Positions 1 through 5,568 of a stretch of DNA of 5,568 nucleotides are shown in pieces (the first letter of the stretch is position 1; each line of letters begins with the position of its first letter). Location of the stretch: positions 1 through 5,568 of the forward strand of contig JALWNS010000484.1 in assembly GCA_027083655.1 (NCBI GenBank), written 5' to 3'. Under the pieces are notes generated by a model that was given only the letters and a program-made list of their open reading frames with translations, did no database searches and was not told the DNA's origin. Origin of the DNA: Bacteroidales bacterium. GTDB taxonomy: Bacteria > Bacteroidota > Bacteroidia > Bacteroidales > S143-33. A program made the translations under genes and the position numbers.

Positions 1-2
1 GT

Positions 3-578
3 ATTATACTTATTAGCGAAATAACACATGGCTATGAATTACTTTTTCCATTACTTGTCACATCCACAATATCATATATAACTACCCGGCTATTTATCAA
101 AAATAACGTTTATAGCCACCAGCTGGCTCAAAGAGGCGAGCTCCTAACACATAACGCGGATAAAAATATTTTACGGCTACTCAATGTCAAGGATATAATC
201 GAAAAAGACTTTATTACAGTATTTCCCGACCAGACATTAGGTGATTTGGTAAAGGCAGTGACCATATCACACAGAAACCTTTTTCCGGTTATTGACTATG
301 ATGGCCACTTTCTTGGTGTTGTAAGCCTGGATAGAATACGAAAAATTATGTTCAAACCTGAATTATATGACCGCATAAAAGTCAAGGATATTATGTTCAT
401 ACCACCTGTTGTTGCAAGGGTTGATGAAAGTGCAGCAAGTATTGCAGAAAAATTGCAAAAACAAGCTATCTTTAACATAGCCGTCGTCGACAAGGACAAT
501 CGCTATGTTGGATTTATCTCCAAAGCAAACTTGTTTAGCAAATACAGGTCACTGTTAAGCAGATTCTCATCTGATTAA
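3..578 (+). CDS. ClC-family chloride channel/transporter, C-terminal part with two CBS domains (5' truncated by window edge)
   Basis: The reading frame is open from the left edge (first full codon at base 3) to a TAA at 576-578, giving 191 residues with no start codon in the window that fits the family. The first ~35 residues are the end of the last membrane helix (helix R). A GYELLFP segment matches the NYQLILP region of E. coli ClC, so the Tyr codon at 33-35 is probably the chloride-coordinating tyrosine. A linker with QLAQRGELL and HNAD follows, then CBS domain 1 (about 186-377, with FPVID and FLGVVSL) and CBS domain 2 (about 378-560, with VKDIM, NIAVVD and YVGFIS). ClC proteins move chloride across the inner membrane as channels or H+/Cl- antiporters; cytoplasmic CBS pairs often bind adenine nucleotides and modulate transport. 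Channel versus antiporter cannot be decided because the gating-glutamate region lies outside the window. The glutamate dehydrogenase gene follows 65 bases downstream on the same strand. Confidence 0.9.
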   Translation: MILISEITHGYELLFPLLVTSTISYITTRLFIKNNVYSHQLAQRGELLTHNADKNILRLLNVKDIIEKDFITVFPDQTLGDLVKAVTISHRNLFPVIDYDGHFLGVVSLDRIRKIMFKPELYDRIKVKDIMFIPPVVARVDESAASIAEKLQKQAIFNIAVVDKDNRYVGFISKANLFSKYRSLLSRFSSD

Positions 579-643
579 TGTCATATTTTTTCACACAAAA
601 GCATTTTTAATTAGCACAAAACCAAATCCAAATATCTAACAAA

Positions 644-1984
644 ATGGATCCACGAGTTGCCGATTTCATGAATTGGGTAGAAGCCCGCAATAAGGGGGAA
701 AAAGAATTTCTCCAGGCAGTACAGGAAGTTGCCGAAACACTTATTCCTTTTATTGAGGAAAATCCAAAGTATAAACAAGCTAAAATACTGGAACGGTTGG
801 TAGAACCAGAACGCGTCATAGAGTTCCGGGTGACATGGGTCGATGACAATGGCAACATTCAGGTTAACCGTGGCTATCGAGTAGAATTCAATAGCGCCTT
901 GGGCCCATACAAGGGAGGTCTGCGCTTCCACCCTAGTGTTAACCTCAGTAGCCTGAAGTTCCTGGGCTTCGAGCAAATATTCAAGAACAGCCTGACCACC
1001 TTGCCTATGGGAGGTGGCAAAGGGGGTTCTGATTTTAACCCAAAGGGTAAATCAGATGCAGAAATAATGCGTTTCTGCCAGGCTTTCATGACAGAACTTT
1101 ACCGTCATATAGGACCAGACACTGACGTACCTGCAGGTGATATCGGAGTGGGTGCCAGGGAAATAGGCTATCTATTCGGCATGTACAAAAAACTACGCAA
1201 TGAATTTACAGGTGTCCTCACTGGCAAAGGTATTGAATGGGGCGGTAGCTATCTCCGTCCTGAGGCTACTGGCTATGGCGTTGTATATTTTGCCGAAGCA
1301 ATGCTCAACCGTATTGGCGAAAGTATTAAAGGCAAAACAGTTGCCGTCAGCGGTTTTGGCAATGTGGCTTGGGGCGTGGTTAAGAAAGTTAACCAGCTCG
1401 GCGGTAAAGTTGTCACACTCTCTGGACCAGATGGATATATCTACGATCCGGATGGTGTCAGCGGGGAAAAGATTGATTACATGCTAGAGCTCCGCGCTTC
1501 TAACCAGGACATTGTACAGCCTTATGCCGAAGAATTTGGCGTCCAGTTTTTCCCTGGACGTAAACCATGGGAGCAAAAAGTTGATATTGCTTTCCCATGC
1601 GCTATACAGAACGAGCTTGACGGGAATGACGCACGCCAGCTGGTAAACAACGGAGTAATGGCAGTTGTTGAGGGCGCTAATATGCCTTGTACAATAGAGG
1701 CCATAAACGTCTTCCAGGACGCCAAGATACTCTTTGCACCTGGTAAAGCTGCTAACGCAGGTGGCGTAGCAGTCTCCGGGCTGGAGATGACACAAAACTC
1801 TATGCGCCTGCAATGGACACCAGAAGAAGTAGACCGTATGCTTCAGCAGATTATGAACCGTATCCATACAACATGTGTGACATACGGCACCGAACCTGAT
1901 GGCTATATTAATTATGTCAAAGGTGCTAACATTGGAGGCTTTGTCAAAGTAGCCGATGCTATGCTAGCCCAGGGCATTGTCTGA
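644..1984 (+). CDS. gdhA: Glutamate dehydrogenase, hexameric type (NAD- or NAD(P)-linked)
   Basis: This 446-residue protein has the usual length of hexameric bacterial glutamate dehydrogenases, which interconvert glutamate with 2-oxoglutarate plus ammonium in the cytoplasm. The N-terminal substrate domain holds GPYKGGLRFHP (K90), the second substrate lysine K114 in FEQIFKNSL, the catalytic lysine K126 in PMGGGKGGSDF, and D166 in PAGDIGVG. The Rossmann coenzyme domain begins around 200 and has the dinucleotide loop SGFGNVAWG (236-244). S378 in VAVSGLEM fits the conserved substrate serine. The adenine-ribose pocket reads LSGPDG with F238, P262 and D263, as in NAD-dependent Clostridium symbiosum enzyme and Porphyromonas-type enzymes, so NAD or dual use is more likely than strict NADP use. 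The ATG at 644 is the only sensible start because an in-frame TAA lies at 608-610; it is preceded by an A-rich stretch and no Shine-Dalgarno. It could be co-transcribed with the upstream ClC gene. The bidirectional hairpin at 2008-2041 ends it. Confidence 0.97.
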   Translation: MDPRVADFMNWVEARNKGEKEFLQAVQEVAETLIPFIEENPKYKQAKILERLVEPERVIEFRVTWVDDNGNIQVNRGYRVEFNSALGPYKGGLRFHPSVNLSSLKFLGFEQIFKNSLTTLPMGGGKGGSDFNPKGKSDAEIMRFCQAFMTELYRHIGPDTDVPAGDIGVGAREIGYLFGMYKKLRNEFTGVLTGKGIEWGGSYLRPEATGYGVVYFAEAMLNRIGESIKGKTVAVSGFGNVAWGVVKKVNQLGGKVVTLSGPDGYIYDPDGVSGEKIDYMLELRASNQDIVQPYAEEFGVQFFPGRKPWEQKVDIAFPCAIQNELDGNDARQLVNNGVMAVVEGANMPCTIEAINVFQDAKILFAPGKAANAGGVAVSGLEMTQNSMRLQWTPEEVDRMLQQIMNRIHTTCVTYGTEPDGYINYVKGANIGGFVKVADAMLAQGIV

Positions 1985-2007
1985 GAAAGCCCAGAAAACG
2001 AGCTAAA

Positions 2008-2041
2008 AAAACGGGCGCTGCCATCGGCCAGCGCCCGTTTT
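2008..2041. terminator. Bidirectional intrinsic terminator between converging genes
   Basis: A perfect 10-base-pair GC-rich stem pairs 2011-2020 (ACGGGCGCTG) with 2029-2038 (CAGCGCCCGT), and three flanking A-T pairs extend it to 2008 and 2041. The loop is 8 bases. The hairpin lies 23 bases after the glutamate dehydrogenase stop and 6 bases beyond the stop of the convergent lipoprotein gene. On the + strand it is followed only by TTTTC. On the - strand the seven A bases at 2005-2011 become a U7 tract, so termination should be stronger for the lipoprotein transcript. Confidence 0.9.
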
Positions 2042-2047
2042 CTATTG

Positions 2048-3328
2048 TCAGTCACTTACAACCGCCCTCGTTTCTTTTGTTTCTCCTTTTATTGCTAATT
2101 TAGAACTCGGAACATCTACATGAAATGGTATAATGATTATTTGACTACCCCAATCTATTATTATCTGCGTCTCAAACCAACCCGGAAATACATCATTATC
2201 AACATATACATCCCATGTTGCTCTATATATAGTTCCACCTGCTGCCATAAGATTGGACAAAGCCCTAAACCCAGACACAAGCTGGTACGGGTTACTACTA
2301 TTAATTAAAAATCCACCTGTACCATAAGCTAATTGTGCTAAAACCTGCAAATTTGTTCCACTACCTAAACCAACTGTATGAATAACAACACCTTTATCAT
2401 TAGCATTATTCACTACATCGTCTATTGTATACCCACCGTCAGTATCTTCTCCATCTGTGAACAAAAGTACATATTTATAACCCATAGGCCCATCATAATA
2501 AACGTCATCTGTCGCAGCATATGCCGCTTTATACAGAGGGGTTCCTCCATCTTCCATATCTTTGAGAAGATCTAAAATATCAAAAAATCTTGTGCCATCA
2601 GTAGTATAATCACCCCAGGAGGTTATATCATACGGAAGCTGACCTCCTGAAGCAAATGCTAGTAAATGCCCATAATTTGATTGTAAATTAGAAAAAAAGA
2701 TTTTTGCTCCTATAATTCTACTATCACTTGGGTCAGTACTTGAAATACTACCTGATTGGTCAATAGTTACAGCTACTGAATATCCATTACCATAAAAATA
2801 ATCTTTTTCTAAATCTATTAGAGTAAAGTCATAATAATTACCAGAAGAAAAATAATCATCCTCTATTTCAATATCAGAAGAAGTTAAATCTGTTACTAAT
2901 CTTCCAGCACTATCTGCAAAAAAGAAGGTCAGCTCAAAAGTAGCATGATTAGAGCTATAATCTAGTACTCTAGCATTAATAATACCACCTGAAGGCAAAG
3001 AAAAAGGTGTAATTGTAATAGTCACTAATTGATTATCCTCTGTTATTTTGATTTCTTCCTCTGCAGATCTGTATCCGTCCCCATCAACTGAAATTATATA
3101 TTTTCCATAAGAAGCATCTGTAAAATAAGCCTTACCAGAGTTATCCGTCACTGCATCTACTAATAAATTACCACTCCTGTCATAAACCTGGACCGTAACA
3201 CCACTAACAGGAAAATTTCCATATTCATCCACAACCAATACAGAAAATTCGTACGACTCTAAATACTTACACGAAGAGAAAGTAAACAGTAAAAATAATG
3301 CCCCGATAAAAATTTTAAATAGCTTCAT
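2048..3328 (-). CDS. vWA-domain lipoprotein with an N-terminal carboxypeptidase-regulatory-like domain
   Basis: This 426-residue protein starts with a lysine-containing hydrophobic signal segment ending in FSSC, so Cys20 is the likely lipidated residue and the protein should be anchored in the outer membrane or exposed at the surface. Residues ~28-108 look like a carboxypeptidase-regulatory-like/CNA-B beta sandwich (VSGVTVQVYD, TDNSGKAYF, YIISVDGDGY). Residues ~115-160 form a short beta segment (AGRLVTDLTSSDIEIED) like those that precede many bacterial vWA domains. The vWA domain (~182-362) has a complete MIDAS: DQSGS (D190, S192, S194), T263 in GGTPLY and D292 in FTDGED, so divalent-metal-dependent ligand binding is plausible. 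A beta-rich tail (365-410) of unknown role follows. There is no membrane anchor near the C-terminus and no BatA/BatB, MoxR or chelatase partner nearby. GC content is lower than in glutamate dehydrogenase, especially around 2700-3000. The ligand is unknown. No Shine-Dalgarno precedes the ATG, and I found no convincing promoter. Confidence 0.88.
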   Translation of the reverse strand: MKLFKIFIGALFLLFTFSSCKYLESYEFSVLVVDEYGNFPVSGVTVQVYDRSGNLLVDAVTDNSGKAYFTDASYGKYIISVDGDGYRSAEEEIKITEDNQLVTITITPFSLPSGGIINARVLDYSSNHATFELTFFFADSAGRLVTDLTSSDIEIEDDYFSSGNYYDFTLIDLEKDYFYGNGYSVAVTIDQSGSISSTDPSDSRIIGAKIFFSNLQSNYGHLLAFASGGQLPYDITSWGDYTTDGTRFFDILDLLKDMEDGGTPLYKAAYAATDDVYYDGPMGYKYVLLFTDGEDTDGGYTIDDVVNNANDKGVVIHTVGLGSGTNLQVLAQLAYGTGGFLINSSNPYQLVSGFRALSNLMAAGGTIYRATWDVYVDNDVFPGWFETQIIIDWGSQIIIIPFHVDVPSSKLAIKGETKETRAVVSD

Positions 3329-3666
3329 AATTTTTAAGTTTTAAATTTTTATTAGGGTTTTATCTATTTTACTAATTACCTCTAAGCAAGGCTTGTAATC
3401 TAATATTTACCTCTGGTCTTATTAATACCCCTCACAAAAAGAAGGCTGATAATCAAAACAATAACAGATGGCTTAATAAAATTCACAATACAATTTTTAT
3501 TTATTTTTAAACAAAATAAATAATTTACAAAAAATTTTTAACAATTTTTCGTCAAATCCTAAACAATTGGTTAAACCATTAATATTACTTAAAAAGAGCA
3601 AAACATAGCTCACAAAACCATCAAAAATAACAGCTCATACCCTATCTAAAATGATAAGCCTCCAAC
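3329..3666. other. AT-rich intergenic spacer between two co-oriented envelope genes
   Basis: This 338-base stretch holds no credible gene: frames are short and frequently interrupted, and I see no tRNA-like or riboswitch-like fold. It must contain the 3' untranslated region of the barrel-like gene and probably the promoter of the vWA lipoprotein gene. No perfect TAnnTTTG lies on the - strand; near misses are TTATTTTG (3512-3519) and a one-base-expanded TAGGATTTG (3552-3560). Two imperfect copies of a CTAAT..TTACCTCT motif (3372-3383 and 3400-3414) flank the small inverted repeat AAGC-AAG-GCTT (3384-3394). A short near-palindrome TGGTTAAACCA lies at 3568-3578. Confidence 0.6.
3591..3611 (-). 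terminator. Possible weak terminator after the barrel-like gene
   Basis: Read on the - strand, GAGC (3611-3608) and GCTC (3599-3596) can form a 4-base-pair stem with an 8-base loop, followed directly by five T residues (3595-3591). It lies about 55 bases past the stop codon of the barrel-like gene. The stem is short, so this is only a candidate; read-through into the vWA lipoprotein gene is possible. Confidence 0.25.
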
Positions 3667-4920
3667 TCAATAACCAAAACGTGGGTTAACCACATTATTA
3701 AATATATCACCAAACGTGTAACTTATACCTCCATAGACAGAGTAATTATATTGAGTAGCAAGAGCCTGCTGGCTTGTGAGTATCTCCTCCAAAGAAGCAC
3801 CACCCTTAGGCAAGTACAGCTGATCGTGTACCAGTCCAATACTACCTAACATGTACACAGACATACCTTTAAACACTCGAATGCTAAAACTCGTTGACAA
3901 AGACAAATTGTTTTTTGTAAAATCATGCAAATAAGTACTTCCATTGAGAGATATGTCAATACTTCCCCATTTCTTAACCACTTCATAGGCAAGTGAAAGT
4001 TTTTGCTTCCACAACAACTCCTGTGTTTTATCAAAAATTGTAGTGTCAATATAATCATAATACTCAGGACCAATGGTATATAGGATACGCATCTGGTGTA
4101 TTGTTGACTCGCTGTAAGGGAAAAGATTATATTCGATACCAGGCTTGAAGTCAAAACCAAAATCAATATTTCTATAGGTAGAATGTTCTGCATTTGTCTC
4201 TGCTCCAACAGACCAGTGGTCAGATATACTCTTGACTATTAATGAATTAAATAAAGCACTGGTCTTGACACTATGGTATATGTAATCTTCGCTAATCTGG
4301 TAGCTCGAGAAATACTTGCTCCCACTGAGGCTAAAATCCATTATCCACTCATTAGTAACTCGTGAGGCTTTAAAACTTGTACTAAGATAATAAGTTTTTA
4401 CAGAGCTCTCACCCGAAGCCATACCTTTTGCACTGAGCCTGAAAATCCAATTATTCCAGTTAGTTGCCACTACTTTTTCCACCTCTTTCTTGGGGAGATT
4501 CTCTTCTACTGTCAGATATTCAACCAATGGAGAATGCGCAACATATCTAGTCAGACCAATCTTTAGATATTGGACAGTCTTGCTTCTGATCTCGTCATCT
4601 GTCTCATCTGCTTTTGTAAAGAAACGCAATGTATCATTCTGGCCTTTAAACAGCTTCTGACCTTCAAATATTATTGTATAACGCTCTCCGTTATTACCTG
4701 CATCCTCACTGACAATCAGGATATAAACTTCTGCTTCGTATGCATCCCGTACATAATTGACAAACCTGACATGCTCCTTGATATACTGCAGATCACAGTA
4801 TCCTGGACAGTCTATAAAAACTTTTGGAGCTTTCTCCCTGATAAGGGCTGTATCTGGCTCCTGGGCCCTAATTACCCCAAAGGCCATAACCAAAGAAAAA
4901 ACGAAAAGTAACCGCTTCAT
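3667..4920 (-). CDS. Secreted probable outer-membrane beta-barrel protein with a periplasmic N-terminal domain, function unknown
   Basis: I chose the ATG at 4920, giving 417 residues, because it directly begins a type I signal peptide (MKRLLFVF..., likely cleavage after IRA, residue 19). An in-frame ATG at 4965 would add 15 residues in front of it and lies upstream of the best promoter candidate. Mature residues ~30-130 look like a soluble alpha/beta domain: VFIDCPGYC with C38 and C42, FVNYVRD, then alternating strands (EVYILIV, YTIIFEGQ), DDTL-like NDTLRFF and a helix ending GLTRYVAHSPL. From ~155 to the end the sequence is rich in alternating aromatic and polar residues typical of outer-membrane strands (WIFRLSAKG, EWIMDFSLSG, HWSVGAE, GIEYNLFPYSEST, WGSIDISLNGS, YSVYGGISYTFG). 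The end is NVVNPRFGY. I recall similar uncharacterised proteins in Bacteroidota, but cannot name a function; porin, assembly factor or adhesin roles are all open. It is divergent from the small lipoprotein gene. Confidence 0.8.
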   Translation of the reverse strand: MKRLLFVFSLVMAFGVIRAQEPDTALIREKAPKVFIDCPGYCDLQYIKEHVRFVNYVRDAYEAEVYILIVSEDAGNNGERYTIIFEGQKLFKGQNDTLRFFTKADETDDEIRSKTVQYLKIGLTRYVAHSPLVEYLTVEENLPKKEVEKVVATNWNNWIFRLSAKGMASGESSVKTYYLSTSFKASRVTNEWIMDFSLSGSKYFSSYQISEDYIYHSVKTSALFNSLIVKSISDHWSVGAETNAEHSTYRNIDFGFDFKPGIEYNLFPYSESTIHQMRILYTIGPEYYDYIDTTIFDKTQELLWKQKLSLAYEVVKKWGSIDISLNGSTYLHDFTKNNLSLSTSFSIRVFKGMSVYMLGSIGLVHDQLYLPKGGASLEEILTSQQALATQYNYSVYGGISYTFGDIFNNVVNPRFGY

Positions 4921-4950
4921 AGCTATCCGTTTTATTTTTTTTATATTTTT

Positions 4951-4979
4951 CAAAAATAAAATCAAAACTACATTTCAAA
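4951..4979 (-). promoter_or_regulatory. Bacteroidota-type promoter candidate for the barrel-like gene
   Basis: On the - strand TATTTTTG (4958-4951) is a full match to the -7 consensus TAnnTTTG, and TTTG (4979-4976) lies 17 bases upstream as a -33 element, slightly close but within the range reported for this phylum. The start of transcription would fall near 4944, giving a leader of about 25 bases before the ATG at 4920. A second full -7 match, TAGTTTTG, lies at 4970-4963 but has no TTTG at proper spacing. Confidence 0.45.
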
Positions 4980-4983
4980 AATT

Positions 4984-5016
4984 TTTCTAATTTTTAACGG
5001 GGAAAAACTAAATTTG
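4984..5016 (+). promoter_or_regulatory. Bacteroidota-type promoter candidate for the small lipoprotein gene
   Basis: TAAATTTG at 5009-5016 matches the -7 consensus TAnnTTTG exactly. A weak -33-like TTTC lies at 4984-4987, 21 bases upstream. Transcription would begin around 5022, leaving a leader of only about 20 bases before the ATG at 5045. The leader has no Shine-Dalgarno sequence, as expected for the phylum. The element lies back-to-back with the candidate for the divergent gene. Confidence 0.5.
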
Positions 5017-5044
5017 TTATATAAAACCTATAAATCCTTTTGAG

Positions 5045-5568
5045 ATGAAAAGATTGAGTTTTTTGCTAATAACCCTTGTACTGGTACTAGGCTATGGGTG
5101 TAAGAACGACAAAAAGGCAGAACAGGACAAGCCCCACGAATATGTATCAGAAAAATACGGTTTTGCCATAACATTTGACCACGAGCCAAAGAAGCAAGAG
5201 TCTGTTGTCCCGACTAATATCGGAGATGTGACAGCCATAGCTATAGGTGATGACCAGGGCGACCAGGCTTATATTGTCTATGTAAATATTTATCCTGATA
5301 AATATAAAGATCAGGTTAATCCTTCAGAGGCTATTAAAAAGCAAGTCTTAGAGACAGCCCAAAACCTGAATCTCACAGTCATTGAGGAGAAAGAAAATAA
5401 CTTTGAGAACAAACCAAGCTATTACATATATGCCGAAGATGTGGAGAATAACCTATATGCCGTAATTCAGGGTATTGCCTCTGGCACTCATGTATATGTA
5501 ATAGCTGCCCTTGCCCAGGGTGAGCATGGAGACCAGGTGGTCAACTCAAAAGGCGAAGAATTCATTAA
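5045..5568 (+). CDS. Small lipoprotein, possibly PsbP/Mog1-like fold (3' truncated by window edge)
   Basis: The frame is open from ATG 5045 to the right edge (174 codons plus two bases) with no stop, so the C-terminus is missing. It begins MKRLSFLL with a hydrophobic core and LGYGC, making Cys19 the likely lipidated residue; tyrosine at -2 makes the lipobox unusual but tolerable for Bacteroidota. A charged linker (KNDKKAEQDK) follows. The mature part starts YGFAITFDHEPKK, the form seen in many small lipoproteins with a PsbP/Mog1-like alpha/beta sandwich, then alternates strands and helices: VTAIAIGDD, AYIVYVNIYPDKY, helix EAIKKQVLETAQ, KPSYYIYAED, NLYAVIQGIASG, HVYVIAALA. The fold is an inference from pattern; no catalytic residues are evident, and the role is unknown. 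It is transcribed away from the barrel-like gene, 124 bases apart, so the two may share regulation. Confidence 0.85.
   Translation, partial: MKRLSFLLITLVLVLGYGCKNDKKAEQDKPHEYVSEKYGFAITFDHEPKKQESVVPTNIGDVTAIAIGDDQGDQAYIVYVNIYPDKYKDQVNPSEAIKKQVLETAQNLNLTVIEEKENNFENKPSYYIYAEDVENNLYAVIQGIASGTHVYVIAALAQGEHGDQVVNSKGEEFI

Noticed and set aside
246..578. A separate 110-residue CBS protein starting with the codon at 246
   Set aside because: The frame continues upstream to the window edge with clear ClC helix R and linker sequence, and the codon at 246 lies in the middle of the first CBS domain.
579..643. Own promoter for the glutamate dehydrogenase gene (TATTTTTT at 584-591)
   Set aside because: The last base of the -7 element does not match and no TTTG lies at proper distance upstream, so co-transcription with the ClC gene is equally likely.
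1484..1867. A 127-codon open frame on the - strand inside the glutamate dehydrogenase gene
   Set aside because: It is antisense to a clearly conserved enzyme, its protein has no recognisable domain, and its openness follows from the codon pattern of the real gene.
3481..3550. A-T tract region as a possible replication or curved-DNA site
   Set aside because: The runs of A and T are typical of intergenic DNA in AT-rich Bacteroidota; no iterons, DnaA boxes or ordered phasing were seen.
4921..4965. Longer version of the barrel-like protein starting at the ATG at 4965
   Set aside because: It would place a charged 15-residue extension before a well-formed signal peptide and would start upstream of the best promoter candidate; the ATG at 4920 fits better.
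4570..4990. Overlapping + strand open frames (113 and 77 codons) opposite the barrel-like gene
   Set aside because: They are antisense to the signal peptide and N-terminal domain of the better-supported gene; their translations look low-complexity and cysteine/isoleucine-rich without a motif.

Overview
The window looks like a piece of a Bacteroidota chromosome, probably close to Bacteroidales. The base composition is moderately AT-rich. No start codon has a clear Shine-Dalgarno sequence. Two promoter-like sites carry the Bacteroidota -7 element TAnnTTTG. There are two type II signal peptides, a secreted beta-barrel candidate, and a glutamate dehydrogenase of the Porphyromonas/Clostridium type. 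The exact taxon cannot be named from the sequence alone.

Layout from left to right: (1) the 3' end of a ClC-family chloride channel or transporter gene with a C-terminal CBS-domain pair, + strand, cut by the left edge; (2) a complete hexameric-type glutamate dehydrogenase, + strand; (3) a strong GC-rich hairpin that terminates both glutamate dehydrogenase and the gene converging on it; (4) a lipoprotein on the - strand with a carboxypeptidase-regulatory-like beta domain and a von Willebrand A (vWA) domain with a complete metal-binding (MIDAS) signature; (5) a 338-base AT-rich spacer; (6) a - strand gene for a secreted protein with a periplasmic alpha/beta-like N-terminal domain and a beta-barrel-like C-terminal part; (7) a 124-base divergent promoter region; (8) the 5' part of a small + strand lipoprotein, cut by the right edge.

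The genes do not form one obvious pathway. The ClC and glutamate dehydrogenase genes are co-oriented, 65 bases apart, and may share transcripts. The three genes on the right all encode cell-envelope proteins: two lipoproteins and one probable outer-membrane protein. Two of them are divergently transcribed from a short shared region. This suggests an envelope-function neighbourhood but does not prove one. I found no mobile element, CRISPR array, tRNA, rRNA or riboswitch. The least understood parts are the barrel-like protein and the vWA lipoprotein, which stands outside the usual vWA gene clusters. I do not see firm evidence for a new multi-gene system.
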